64,000 nt of DNA from Prorocentrum cordatum (GCA_963575745.1 CAUYUJ010016133.1:67501-131500), one strand, 5' to 3'. Shown: positions 18,217-29,989, counted from the stretch's first letter. A program made the numbers and translations. Notes: generated by a model not told the origin, from the letters alone.

Positions 18217-21215
18217 CCTGCATTGGCGCATGCGCGCGCTGGCTGCGATCCCCCCCACATCAAGGTTGTTGGGGGGGATCGCTGCCCAAGCCGCGCGCGC
18301 TATGAACTTGCACTCCCGCCCCAGACCACCCACAGTAAAGCCCTTTAGGGTTTAGGGTTTCTCCCCCCAACCCCCCTATCAAGGGGGGCTTTCGTGTTGT
18401 GTGCGAATGCGAATATTCCGCGGGGAGCACGACGACGCGGTTTTGGCATTGCGTTCTTGGTACGCGCGCAAAGCGCTTTGCGCAGGCGCAAGAGCCAGCG
18501 TCGTCGCATGGCCAACAATATTTGCCGTGGGTTTAGCTGCATTCGGCTGGCTCCCAGTTGGCGCATGGCTTTGCCGAAGGACGGATTCTTCTCCTGCGGG
18601 TGTTCATTGCAATCAGAAGGCACAGGAGAGGCCTCAAGGCCAGGCGTCGCCGCATGAGGTTTTGAATTACGGCGTTGGCCTGTCGCAGACGCAGCATTGC
18701 CACTGGTTCCAGTAGGCCTCCTGCATTGGCTTTAGTCGTTGGCCTGGCTGCCTTGCAGCCGCCGTCGTAGACGGCTGCCGCTGGCGCAGCACATCCACAG
18801 GGGTCCGAATTTGCCTTCGGCGTTGGAAAGCAGCACTGCGAGGGCGCTGGCGCGGCAGTCCCATGGGCCCCCGTGGGCCTCGAGCGAGTAGCCGCGCCGT
18901 CGGGCTCCTCGCTGACGCCGACGCGCACGGCAGTTGTATTCGCCCGCGGCTTTGGGATTTGCTTTGAGGTCGCCCCCGCTGAAGCGATTGCAAGCATCGA
19001 CGCAGACGATGTCGACGCGAGCTTCGGAAGGCGGGAGGAGGAGCGCGAGGGGGTGGGTCTGGCACCCCCTCGCCACGATGCGCGCGCATGGCTGCGGCAG
19101 CACGTCCATGGCAGACCCCCTGAAATGCCTTGGGCGAGCTCTCTGGGAGCGCTGGGGGAGCGCCTCGGCCTTTCCCAAGGATGGAAGCACGTGGGAGCGT
19201 CTGGGAGCGCGAGAGGACACGCAGAGTGCACCGCGAGCGCGAGCCGTGAATTGCCCGTTGGGCTTGACCGTTGGCGCCGCCCCCGCTGAAGCGATTGCAT
19301 TGTCGACGCAGCCGCCTTCGGCGCGAATTTCGCATGGCTGGAAGGGAAGCGCGAGGGGGTGGGTCTGGCACCCCCTCGCTACGATGCGCGTGCATGGCTG
19401 CTGCAGCACCTCCATGGCAGACCTCCTGGAATGCCTTGGGTGAGCTCTCTGGGAGCGCTGAGAGAGCGCCTCGAGGTTTCCCCAGGATGGAAGCACGTGG
19501 GAGCGTCTGGGAGCGTGACAGGACACGCAGAGTGCACCGCGAGTGCGGGCCGTGGGTTGTCCACTGGCCAGGACCGTTGGCGTCGCCCCCGCGGAAGCGA
19601 TTGCATTGTCGACGCAGCCGCCTTCGGCGCGAATGTCGCATGGCTGGAGAGGGAGCGCGAGGGGGTGGGTCTGGCACCCCCTCGCTACGATGCGCGCGCA
19701 TGGCTGCGGCGGCACCTGCATGGCGGGGGAGCGCCGGGAAGCGCCTTCAGGGAGCGCTGCCGAGTGCTTGCGAATGCATGGAAACGCTTGGGAGCGCCAT
19801 GGGACCGCTTGGACTGCTTAAACGCGCCGGGGAGCGCTTGGGAGCACCTGTGGGAGCACCTGTGGGAGCTTGGGAGCGCCTGGGAGCGCATGGGAACGCC
19901 TGGGAGCGCTTGGGAGCGTGCTGGGAGCGTGCCGGGAGCGCCTGGGAGCGCGCCGGAGCGCCTGGGAGTGCTTCGGAGCGCTCCGGAGCGCTCGGAGGCG
20001 CCAGGGAGCGCTTGGGAGCGCGCAGGGGGCGCCTGAGCAGGCTGGGAGCGCCTGGGAGCGCGCAGGGAACGCTTGGGAGTACCTGGGAGCGCTTGGGAGC
20101 GCCAGGGGGCGCCTGGGAGCGCCTGGGAGCGCGCCGGGAGCGCCTGAGAGCGCCTGGGAGCACCCTCTTCGCTACGTTGCGCGCATGGCTGCGGCAGCAC
20201 CTGCATTGCGGGGAAGCGCCGGGAAGCGCCGCCAGGGAGCGCTGCCGAGTGCTTGCGAATGCATGAAAACGCTTGGGAGCGCCATGGGACCGCTTGGACT
20301 TCTTAAACGCGCTTGGGAACGCCGGGGAGCGCTTGGGACCACCTGCGGGAGCTTGGGAGCGCATGGGAACGCTTGGGGGCGCTTGGGAGCGTGCTGGGAG
20401 CGTGCCGGGAGCGCCTGGGAGCGCGCCGAAGCGCTTGGGAGTGCTTCGGAGCGCTCCGGGGCGCTCGGAGGCGCCAGGGAGCGCGTGGGAGCGCGCAGGG
20501 AGCGCCTGAGCAGGCTGGGAGCGCCTGGGAGCGTGCAGGGAGCGCTGGGGAGTACCTGGGAGCGCTTGGGAGCGCCAGGGAGCGCCTGGGAGCGCCTGGG
20601 AGCGTGCCGGGAGCGCCTGAGAGCGCCTGGGAGCGCCATGCGCCTGGGAGCGCTTGGGAGCGCTTGGGAGCGTGCCGAAAGCGCCGGGGAGCGCTTGGGA
20701 GCGCCGGGGAACGCTTGGGAGCGCTTGGGAGCGCCGGGGAACGCTTGGGAGCGCTGGGGAGCGCTTGGGAACGCTTGGGAGCGCCTGGGCCTGGGATCGC
20801 CTGGGAGCGCTTCGGAGCGCTTGGGAGCGCCTGGGAGCGCTTGGCAGCGCCTGGCAGCGCTTGGGAGCGCCTGGGAGCGCTTGGGAGCGCTTTGGACGTG
20901 CGCCAGCCGAAACGACGCCGCATGCTGTATTTTCATATGGTTTGCGGCCCCACGGACGGCCGAAAGAGCGCCGCATGCTGTATTTTCATAGGTTTCGAGC
21001 CCCAGGGGATGGGACCAATCGTAGCGAAGCCACTGGCTGGGCCTAGGGTTAAGGGTTCTATTCATCTCTCAGAACTCACGAGGCATCCCCGCGGGGGAGC
21101 GCATCCTCCTCAGCGCTACGCGCTTCGTCGGTGCGGCGCGCGCGCATGGGCGGACTCGCTGATCGCTCGGCCAGGCGCCACGGGCTTCTGACGATGCACC
21201 GCCCGTGGCTTGCAG
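18217..21215 (+). repeat. Subtelomere-like satellite unit A (3.0 kb)
   Basis: Begins CCTGCATTGGCGCATGCG and a C7/G7 hairpin (18250-18285), then two telomere motifs at about 18347. It holds a roughly 304-bp subrepeat (GGGGGTGGGTCTGGCACCCC at about 19051, 19354 and 19660), then two blocks of a 10-bp repeat (TGGGAGCGCY; 19725-20160 and 20207-20900, offset by 487 bp). It ends with GCATGCTGTATTTTCATA, GGTTTCGAGCCCCAGGGGAT and CACCGCCCGTGGCTTGCAG just before the next telomere array. Long open frames on both strands come from the 10-bp repeat and are not credible genes. Confidence 0.8.
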
Positions 21216-21285
21216 TTTAGGGTTTAGGGTTTAGGGTTTAGGGTTTAGGGTTTAGGGTTTAGGGTTTAGGGTTTAGGGTTTAGGG
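21216..21285 (+). repeat. Interstitial telomere array between units A and B
   Basis: Ten TTTAGGG units, perfect, joining the end of satellite unit A (GGCTTGCAG) to the start of unit B (CCTGCATAGGCG). Confidence 0.95.
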
Positions 21286-22624
21286 CCTGCATAGGCGCAA
21301 GCGCGCGCTGGCTGCGATCCCCCCCACATCAAGGTTGTTGGGGGGGATCGCTGCCCAGGCCGCGCGCGCCACGGTTAGTCGCATTCCCGCCCCAGACCAC
21401 CCAGAGTGAAGCCTTTTAGGGTTTAGGGTTTCTCCCCCCAACCCCCCTATCACGGGGGGCTGTCGAAGTGGCGCGCGCAGGCGATCGCCGACGCGGCCGT
21501 GGCACTGCGCATCCACTTAAGCATGCGCGCAGGGCGCGTGACGTAGGCGCGTCGGCGCGTCGCCCCGTCGAAGAGGCAGCCTTTGGCGATTTCGGCGTTG
21601 AGCTTCGCCGTTGGGCTGCCGCTGGCGCAGCATGTCCATGCGTTGCCGCCTTTGCCTTCGGCACTGGGTTGTGACACTGGGCTGTGAATGCTGGGATGCG
21701 CGCGCGCGGCCGCGGCCGTAGCAACGCGCGCCGATGCGAGCACGCGCGCAGGGTGCATGGCGCTGGCGCGTCAGGTCGCCTCGTCGATGAGGCAGCCGTT
21801 TGCACCTTCGGCGCGGAGCTTCGCCGGTGGGCTGCCGCTGGCGCAGCAGTTCCACAGAGGTCCGGCATTTCCCTTCGGCATTGGAAGGCAGCACTGCGAA
21901 GGCGCTGGCGCGGCAAACCCATGGTTTCCCGCGGGCCTCGAGCGAGTGGCTGCGCCGTCGGGCTCCTCGCTGACGGCGACGCGCACGGCAGTTACATTCG
22001 CCCACGGCTTTGGGTTTCGCCTTTGGGGTCGCCCCCCCGCTGAAGCGATTGCAATCATCGACGCAGCCGCCTTCGGCGCGAGCTTCGGACGGCTGGAGGG
22101 GGAGCGCGAGGGGGTGGGTCTGGCACCCCCTCGCTACGATGCGCGCGCATGGCTGCGGCAGCACCTCCATGGCAGAGCCCGTGGAATGCCTTGGGGGGGC
22201 CCTCTGGCAGCGCTGGGAGAGCGCCTGGAGCTTCCCCAAAGAGCCCTGGGACCTTCTGGAACCGCCTGGGCACGCTTGGGAGCGCGCGGGAGCGCATGGG
22301 AGCGCCGCGTGGCGCCTTGGAGCGCTTGTGGGTGCTTAAGAGCGCGTGGGAATGCTTGGGCGCCTGGGGGCACCTGGGAACGCCGGGGAGCGTTTAGGAG
22401 CGCTTCGGGGTTGTGGCAGCGCTGGGAACGCTGGGGAGCGCCTGCGAACGCCTGGGAGCGCGCCAGGAGCGTGCCGGGAGCGCTTGGGAGCGCCTGCGAG
22501 CGCCTGGGAGCGCTTGGGGGCGTGCCGGGAGCTCCTGGGAGCGCCTGGGAGCGCAGCCAGCGCGCGCCTGGGAACGCACCTGGGAGCGTGCCGGGAGCGC
22601 CCAGGAGCGCCTGGGAGCGCTTGG

Positions 22625-22659
<35 letters not shown>

Positions 22660-23195
22660 TGCCGAGAGCGCCTGGGAGCGTGCCGGGAGCGCCTGAAGCG
22701 CCGTGGACCGCTTGGGAGCGTGCCGGGAGCGCTTGGGGAAGCTTGGAAGCGCATGGGAGCGCTTGGGAGCGCTTGGGAGCGCCTGGGAGCGCCTGGGAGC
22801 GCTTGGGAGCGCTTGGGAACGCTTGGGAGCGCCTGGGAGCGTGCCGGGAGCGCTTGGAGAGTCCTTGGGAGCGCCTGGAGCGTTTGGAAGCGCTTGGAGC
22901 GCCGCATGCTGTAATTTCATACGTTTGGAGCACCCAGAGAGCACCGCATGCTGTATTTTCATAGGTTTGGAGCCTCAGGGGATGTAGCGACTCGTAGGGA
23001 ACCCGCAGGCTGCGGCTGAGGGTTAAGGGTTCCTTTTCTGAGGAGAACACCACGGGGATGCACCGCGCGGCGTGCGAATTCCTCCTCAGCGGCTATCGCC
23101 GCTTCGTCGGTGCGGCGCGCGCCGTATGGGCAGGCTCGCTGAGCGCTCGGCCAGGCGCCACGGGCTTCTGACGATGCACCGCCCGTGGCTTGCAG
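21286..23195 (+). repeat. Satellite unit B (1.9 kb)
   Basis: Same order as unit A: C7/G7 hairpin, short telomere motif (about 21414), GGGGGTGGGTCTGGCACCCC (about 22110, single copy), 10-bp array (about 22180-22890), GCATGCTG(T)AATTTCATA and the CACCGCCCGTGGCTTGCAG end. It lacks the triplicated 304-bp subrepeat and the second decamer block of unit A. It is very similar to unit C. Confidence 0.8.
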
Positions 23196-23230
23196 TTTAG
23201 GGTTTAGGGTTTAGGGTTTAGGGTTTAGGG
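23196..23230 (+). repeat. Interstitial telomere array between units B and C
   Basis: Five TTTAGGG units at the same junction as the other arrays. Confidence 0.95.
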
Positions 23231-24509
23231 CCTGCATTAGAGAAAGCGCGCGCTGGCTGCGATCCCCCCACATCAAGATTGTTGGGGGGGATCGCTGCCC
23301 AGGCCGCGCGCGCCACGGTTAGTCGCACTCCCGCCCCAGACCACCCAGAGTGAAGCCTTTTAGGGTTTAGGGTTTCTCCCCCCAACCCCCCTATCACGGG
23401 GGGCTGTCGAAGTGGCGCGCGCAGGCGGTCGCCGACGCGGCCGTGGCATTGCGCATCCACTTGAGCATGCGCGCAGGGCGCGTGACGTAGGCGCGTCGGC
23501 TCGTCGCCCCGTCGAAGAGGCAGCCTTTGGCGACTTCGGCGTTGAGCTTCGCCGTTGGGCTGCCGCTGGCGCAGCATGTCCATGCGTTGCCGCCTATGCC
23601 TTCGGCACTGGGTTGTGACACTGGGCTGTGAATGCTGGGATGCGCGCGCGCGGCCGCGGCCGTAGCAACGCGCGCCGATGCGAGCACGCGCGCAGGGTGC
23701 ATGGCGCTAGCGCGTCAGGTCGCCTCGTCGATGAGGCAGCCGTTTGCACCTTCGGCGCGGAGCTTCGCCGGTGGGCTGCCGCTGGCGCAGCAGTTCCACA
23801 GGGGTCCGGCATTTGCCTTCGGCATTGGAAAGCCGCACTGCGAAGGCGCTGGCGCGGTAATCCCATGGTTCCCCGCGGACCTGGAGCGAGTGGTTGCGCC
23901 GTCGTCGCTGACGGCGACGCGCGCGGCAGTTACATTCGCCCGCGGCTTTGGGTTTCGCCTTTGGGGTCGCCCCCCCGCTGAAGCGATTGCAATCATCGAC
24001 GCAGCCGCCTCCGGCGCGAGCTTCGGACGGCTGGGGGGGAGCGCGAGGGGGTGGGTCTGGCACCCCCTCGCTACGATGCGCGCGCATGGCTGCGGCAGCA
24101 CCTCCATGGCAGAGCCCGTGGAATGCCTGGAAGGGCCCTCTGGCAGCGCTGGGAGAGCGCCTGGATGGGAGGGCCCTCTGGCAGCGCTGGGAGAGCGCTT
24201 GGAGCTCCCCCCAGGAGCCCTGGGACCGCCTGGAACCGCTTGGGAGCGCGCGGGAGCGCGCGGGAGCGCATGGGAGCGCCGCGCGGCGCCTTGGAGCGCT
24301 TGTGGGTGCTTAAGAGCGCGTGGGAATGCTTGGGCGCCAGGAAGCACCTGGGAGCGCCGGGGAGCGCTTAGGAGCGCTTCGGACTTGTGGCAGCGCTGGG
24401 AACGCTGGGGAGCGCCTGCGAGCGCCTGGGAGCGCGCCAGGAGCGCGCCGGGAGCGCTTGGGAGCGCCTGCGAGCGCCTGGGAGCGCCGGGGGGCGTGCC
24501 GGGAGCGCT

Positions 24510-24540
<31 letters not shown>

Positions 24541-24672
24541 CCAACGCGTTCCCAGTGCCGAGAGCGCCTGGGGGCGTGCCGGGAGCGCCTGAAGCGCCGT
24601 GGAGCGCTTGGGAGCGTGCCGGGAGCGCTTGGGAAAGCTTGGAAGCGCCTGGGAGCGCCTGGGAGCGCTTGG

Positions 24673-24704
<32 letters not shown>

Positions 24705-25091
24705 ACGCTTGGGAACGCTTGGGGGCGCTTGGGAGCGTGCCGGGAGCGCTTGGAAAGTCCCTGGGAGCGCCTGGAGCGTCTGGAAGCGCCTTGAGCGCCG
24801 CATGCTGTAATTTCATAGGTTTGAAGCACCCAGAGAGCACCGCGTGCTGTATTTTCATAGGTTTGGAGCCCCAGGGGATGTAGGCGGTTGCAGGGAAGCC
24901 GCAGGCTAGGGCTGAGGGTTAGGGGTTCCTTTTCTTAGGAGAACACCACGGGGATGCACCGCGCGGCGTGCGAATTCCTCCTCAGCGGCTATCGCCGCTT
25001 CGTCGGTGCGGCGAACGCCGTATGGGCAGGCTCGCTGAGCGCTCGGCCAGGCGCCACGGGCTACGGACGTTGCACCGCCCGTGGCTTGCAG
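23231..25091 (+). repeat. Satellite unit C (1.9 kb)
   Basis: Close copy of unit B in the same order, with the decamer array at about 24120-24800. Small differences include a duplicated GGGCCCTCTGGCAGCGCTGG block near 24136 and 24173. Confidence 0.8.
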
Positions 25092-25168
25092 TTTAGGGTT
25101 TAGGGTTTAGGGTGTAGGGTTTAAGGTTTAGGGTGTAGGGTTTAGGGTTTAGGGTTTAGGGTTTAGGG
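25092..25168 (+). repeat. Interstitial telomere array after unit C
   Basis: Eleven TTTAGGG-type units, two of them TGTAGGG and one TTTAAGG. Confidence 0.9.
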
Positions 25169-25353
25169 CTTCTCGGGCGCGCAGCGGCCGACAGTCCAGG
25201 CAAGGCTGCCCCCCCTTCGGCAAGCTTGATTGGGGGGGCGTTTAGCCGACCCGATCAAGCTTGGCGAAGGGAGCAGGAGGTGCAACATCTTCCCACGGCC
25301 GCATGGCCGGCAACCTCCCAAACTACAGCCTTTTAGGGTTTAGGGCCGCTGGC
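25169..25353. repeat. Hairpin plus head-to-head telomere motif
   Basis: CTTCGGCAAGCTTGAT (about 25215) pairs with ATCAAGCTTGGCGAAG (about 25255), a stem with a short loop. At 25333-25353 TTTAGGGCC is followed within 3 bp by GGCCCCTAAA, the telomere motif facing itself. Confidence 0.6.
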
Positions 25354-25684
25354 CCCTAAATTCCCAAATGCGTTCCAAGCGCTCCCAGGCGCTCCCTGGC
25401 AGTCCCAGGCGCTCCCGGCGCTCCCAGGTGCTCTCAAGCGCTCCCAGGCGCTCCCCGGCGCTCCCAGGCGCCCCCGGCGCTCCCGGCGCGCTCCGAAGCG
25501 CTCCCAAGCGCTCCCAGGCGCTCCCAAGCGCTCCCAGGCGCTCCCAGGCGTTCCCAAGCGCTCCCAGGCGCTCCCAGGCGCTTTCGGCGCGTTCCCAAGC
25601 GCCCCCGGGCGCTCCCAGGCGCTTCCAAGCGTTCCCAAGCGCTCCCAAGCGCTCCCAGGCGCTCCCGGCACGCTCCCAAGCGCG

Positions 25685-25725
<41 letters not shown>

Positions 25726-25812
25726 CCAGACACTCCCAGGCGCTCCCAGGCGCTCCCAAGCGCTCCCAGACGCTCCCAGGCGCTCCCAGGCGCTCCCAGG
25801 TGTCCCCGGCGC
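25354..25812 (-). repeat. Decamer satellite in inverted orientation
   Basis: CGCTCCCAGG repeats, the reverse complement of the GGGAGCGCYT array of units A-C. It starts with CCCTAAATTCCCAAATGCG, whose reverse complement (TTTGGGAATTTAGGG) resembles the boundary TTGGGAATTTAGGG at 26033-26046. The block therefore looks inverted relative to its neighbours. Confidence 0.8.
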
Positions 25813-26036
25813 TTAGGGGCAAAAGGTCTTTGGGTTTAGGGTGTTATAATCGTTGAGGATCAGGGGAGGTTTATCATTGAAGCGCGGATCCCCAAAAGAG
25901 GGGGAGGGCAGCAGCAAAAGCTGCCAAGGCGACCCACTCGGGCAACATGCTCAAGCATCTCAGAGATGCCCTGTCTCTCGTAGACGGCGACGGTGATGCG
26001 CGGTGGGGTGGGCAGAAGCACAACGAGGTGCTTGGG
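25813..26036. other. Short unique segment between repeats
   Basis: About 220 bp of mixed sequence without recognisable gene, ending CTTGGGAATTTAGGG at the next telomere-like array. Confidence 0.5.
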
Positions 26037-26180
26037 AATTTAGGGTTCAGGGTTTAGGGTTTAGGGTTTAGGGGTTAGGGGTTAGGGGTTAGGGGTTAGG
26101 GGTTAGGGGTTAGGGGTTAAAGGTTCGGGCTAGGGCTAGGGTTTAGGGTTATGGTTAGGGTTAAGGGTTAGGGTTCAGGG

Positions 26181-26213
<33 letters not shown>

Positions 26214-26542
26214 TAGGGTTTAGGGTTTAGGGTTAGGGTTAGGGTTAAGGGTTAGAGGTATGGTTTGTGTTGAGGCTTAAGGTTTAGGGTTAGGGTGAGG
26301 GTGAGGGTTTAGGGTTAGGGTTCGGGTTCGGGTTTAGGGTTAAGGTTTAGGGTTCAGGGTTTAGGGTTAGGGTTAAGGTTTAGGGTTAGGTCATAGGGTT
26401 TAGGGTTACGGTTAAGGTTTAGGGTTAGGGTTAGGGCTAGAGTTTAGGGTTAGGGTTAGGGTTAAGGATTAGGGTGTAGGGGTTAGGGTAGGGTTAGGGT
26501 TTAGGGTCAGGGTTTAGGGTGTAGGGTTTTGGGGGTTAGGGT

Positions 26543-26575
<33 letters not shown>

Positions 26576-26850
26576 TAGAGTTTAGGGCTAGGGTTTAGGG
26601 TTTAGGGTCAGGGTTGGGGTTGAGGTTATAGGGTTAGGGTTAGGGTTTAGGGTTTAGGGTGAGGGGTAGGGTTGAGGTTAGGGATTAGGGTTGAGGGCTA
26701 GGGTTAAGGGTTCAGGTTTAGAGCTTAGGTTAGGGCTAGGCTTAGTGTTAGGGTTTGGGGTCAGGGTTAGGTCTACGGTTAGGGTTTAGGCTTCGGGTTA
26801 GGGATTAAGGATTAGGGTTCAGGGTTTGGGTTAGAGGTTAGGGGTTCGGG
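26037..26850 (+). repeat. Degenerate telomere-like array
   Basis: About 800 bp of TTTAGGG, TTAGGG, GTTAGGG, GGTTAGG and many single-base variants, much more diverged than the arrays to the left. It looks like old interstitial telomeric DNA. Confidence 0.9.
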
Positions 26851-26909
26851 GGGGTCGGGGCGGGAGTGGTAGGGATGGGGTTCCGGAGCCGGGGCGCGAG
26901 CCGGGGAAA

Positions 26910-27090
26910 GGGGGGGGGGGGGGTTCGCCGACGACGGTTCGGGAAAGGGGGGGGGGGGGGGGGGGGGTTCGCCGACGACGGCTCGGGCAAGGGGGGGGGA
27001 GGGGGGGGTTCGCCGACGACGGTCGGGCAAGGGGGGGGGGGGGGGGTTCGCCGACGACGGCTCGGGCAAAAGGGGGGGGGGGGGGGGTCC
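26910..27090. repeat. G-run minisatellite
   Basis: Four units of TTCGCCGACGACGG (26934, 26968, 27009, 27047) separated by 9-18 G. Likely G-quadruplex forming. Long glycine or proline frames are false. Confidence 0.8.
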
Positions 27091-27109
27091 GACCCCCCCC
27101 CCCTTTGGG

Positions 27110-27764
27110 GGATCCAGCGGCGCGCCCTCCACAATTATGGTGGTGGCCCTGATGGCCCTGGTGGGGACGACGGCCCTGGGCGCTTCGCGCGATCATCCGC
27201 GCCGTCCCATTCGTGGCGCAGGTTGTCCAGCGGATCCTTGGCTTTCTCCGAGGTGCCATCTTTGGTGACTCGTCCGCCTCGGACCCATCTTCCCTGTGGT
27301 TGGGGTGTGCCCCCGTCTGGCGGAAAGGAAGGCAGTGGCGGCCTAGGAAGGTGGCCCGCTGGTGTGCCTGGGGAGGTGATGCAAGCAGTCCGCGCCTGGC
27401 ACCTCTTCGGAGCCGATCCGCCACCCGTCCCTGAAGGCGCTGTTCGTCGGGCGGCTCGCGCGTGGAAGGCTGTTGGAAGAGCCGAGTGTCTTCCACATCG
27501 TGTCCGTGCCGATGTTCCTCCTGGTGACCTTCGTTCTGATCTTCTTCTTATTCTGATTCGTCTTCGTCTTCTTCTTCGTCTTTTTGTTTTTTTCCCAACC
27601 CTCCTGCGTTGCGTGCTCGTTTTGAATAGAGCACTGCGGTCTCCACCTTCCTTCCCGCCCCCCGCCCCCTCTCCTCCTCTCTTCGTTCCTGCTCTCCTCT
27701 CTTGCTTCCCTTTCTCCTCCTCTCTTTGCTCGTCCTCTTCTCGCTTGCCTTTTACCTAGCTTGC
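27110..27764. other. Unassigned stretch
   Basis: Normal-complexity DNA from 27120 to 27545, then pyrimidine-rich TTCTTCTT/CTCCTCT DNA to 27760. A minus-strand frame is open across 27130-27490, but no domain is recognised. Confidence 0.3.
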
Positions 27765-28740
27765 CCCTCGCCATCCCTGGGGGGCGGCGATCTGCGAGAC
27801 TGTCGTCACTTTCGAAGGCTGCTGGGGTGGCCAGCGGAGCGACGCCCCACGGGGACTCAGATTAGACCTCGCCATCCCTGGGGGGCTGCGATCTGTGAAA
27901 CTGTTGCCACTTTCGAGGACTGCTGGGGTGGCCAGCGGAGTGACGCCCTACGGGGACTCAGATTAGACCTCGCCATATCTGTGGGGAGCGATTACGGGGA
28001 CTCCTCGCCACTGCGATCTGCGAAACTGTCGCCACTTTCGAGGGCTGCTGGGGTGGCCAGCGGAGTGACGCCCTACGGGGACTCAGATTAGACCTCGCCA
28101 TCCCTGGGGGGCTGCGATCTGTGAAACTGTCGCCACTTTCGAGGCCTGCTGGGGGGGGCCAGCGGAGTGACGCCCTACGGGGATTCAGATTAGACCTCGC
28201 CATCCCTGGGGGGCTGCGATCTGTGAAACTGTCGCCACTTTCGAGGGCTGCTGGGGGGCCCAGCGGAGTGACGCCCTACGGGGATTCAGATTAGACCTCG
28301 CCATCCCTGGGGGGCTGCGATCTGTGAAACTGTCGCCACTTTCGAGGCTGCTGGGGGGCCCAGCGGAGTGACGCCCTACGGGGATTCAGATTAGACCTCG
28401 CCATCCCTGGGGGGCTGCGATCTGTGAAACTGTCGCCACTTTCGAGGCTGCTGGGGGGCCCAGCGGAGTGACGCCCTACGGGGATACAGATTAGACCTCG
28501 CCATCCCTGGGGGGCTGCGATCTGTGAAACTGTCGCCACTTTCGAAGGCTGCTGGGGGGCCAGCGGAGTGACGTCCTACGGGGACTCAGATTAGACCTCG
28601 CCAGCGCTGGGGAGCTACGATCTGTGAAACTGTCGCCACTTTCGAGGGCTGCTGTGGGGCCCATGAAACTGTCGCCACTTTCGAGACCTGCTGCGGGGTC
28701 CAGCATAGTGACGTCCTACGCGGACGCAGATTGGACCCGT
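27765..28740 (+). repeat. ~100-bp tandem satellite
   Basis: GACCTCGCC starts at 27865, 27966, 28091, 28193, 28294, 28394, 28494 and 28594, mostly 100-102 bp apart. The 125-bp step holds an insertion that repeats GGGGACTC and CTCGCCA. Each unit contains GCGATCTGTGAAACTGTCGC and CAGCGGAGTGACG. The period is not a fixed multiple of three, so it does not encode a repeat protein. Confidence 0.85.
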
Positions 28741-28836
28741 CATTCTACTTCGATTATCCCGCATCTGCGATCGACTGTATGTGTGCGAGGAACTAGACAT
28801 GGAGTGGTCTGGCACTGACTGACGTCAAATCGTTGT

Positions 28837-29590
28837 GTGCCAGTGTCTCCTGGGGTGTTGCCTGATGTGGATGCAGCTCGTCGGCGCTGCGACTCGAGCT
28901 GGCGGTCGTCCTTCGGACCCGCAGAAACATCTGCTGAGCTCGATGAGCTAGGGGAACTACAGGAAAGAAGTGCAGGAAACGGAGGCCGGTCATGCACTCG
29001 CCGATACCTCGTTGCTCTGTCATCGTCTTTGCTGTTGCATGATCCTTATCTGGCCTGCCGGCGCCGCGGCTCGAGCTGGCGGTCGCCCTTCGGGCCCGCG
29101 GGAACATCTTCTGAGACAAGTGGACGCCGCCGCCTTACTTGCAGGCAGCGCATTGCATTCGCGGACAGCAGCATGGCAGACCGCAGTGAGATCCTCAGTC
29201 GCGTGGTGTTGCCAAGCCTGGTGGAGACGCGCGTGGTCGACCTGAAGTCCCAATCGCGCGTGCACTGTACCTGCGTGGCGTTCAGGTACGCGCGTGATGC
29301 TGCTCGCTCCGCGTTCAACCAGTACGTCGCCAGTGCAACTTTGGACGATGGACAACCGATTGATGATACGCGACCCCGGCCTTGAGTTTCTTTCCCGCGG
29401 GCCGCCCGCAGACCTGGCGGCGCGCCTGCGAGCGTTCAGCTCCCGCGCTGAAATGTGCGGGAAGGAGGCGGAGAAGCTAGCGGGCGAGCTACGCCTCGCT
29501 CGTTCCTTGCACTCTAAACAAGTTTTATCATGTGGAACTCTGCGACGACATGGCGCAGGCAGCGCTGCGGGTTTAGCTCGCACTTGAAAA
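28837..29590 (+). other. Possible small coding region, not recognised
   Basis: An ATG at 29173 opens about 70 codons (MADRSEILSRVVLPSLVETR...) ending at 29385. An overlapping frame continues to 29587 with helix-like sequence (AARLRAFSSRAEMCGKEAEK). Upstream, about 65 bp around 28870-28935 (CTCGAGCTGGCGGTCG) is duplicated at 29055-29115. This may be exonic DNA, but no family or splice sites are evident. Confidence 0.2.
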
Positions 29591-29989
29591 ACGCGGCAGT
29601 CTTCTGTCTCCTCCCGCCACTTTCATCGTCGTCCTATTCCCCGCCTCACCTTCTCCATGCATGCTGCTGCTTCCGCGATGGCCTTTTCGCCCCCCCCCCA
29701 CCCTCCATTCCATCCCTCTCCTACCCCTCGTTCCCGTGCCCGTTCTTCTTCGATCCTTGGGCCTCAAGCCTCGTTATTTCGATCGTCGCCCTGTGAATCG
29801 TGCAACGCACGCGCATCCCATGTAGCTTGCACAGCAAATCGCCGCGTCTACACTGTCGTTGTTCCTGCTAATGTTGGCATACTCCTCTTGCCATTTGATG
29901 CACGTGGGTTGGGTACGTCGCAGGGTAATTTTCTTCTTCGCTTTCTTCTTCTTCTTCCCATTGACGTGCGAGTTGATCCCCCCCCCCGG

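Noticed and set aside
19747-20991. Long frames reading GSAWERLGA or RRSQALPSAPK repeats
   Set aside because: These are translations of the 10-bp satellite on both strands and change frame with the arrays.
17893-26850. CRISPR array or true chromosome end
   Set aside because: Repeats are telomere units and satellites without spacers, and ordinary sequence continues on both sides.
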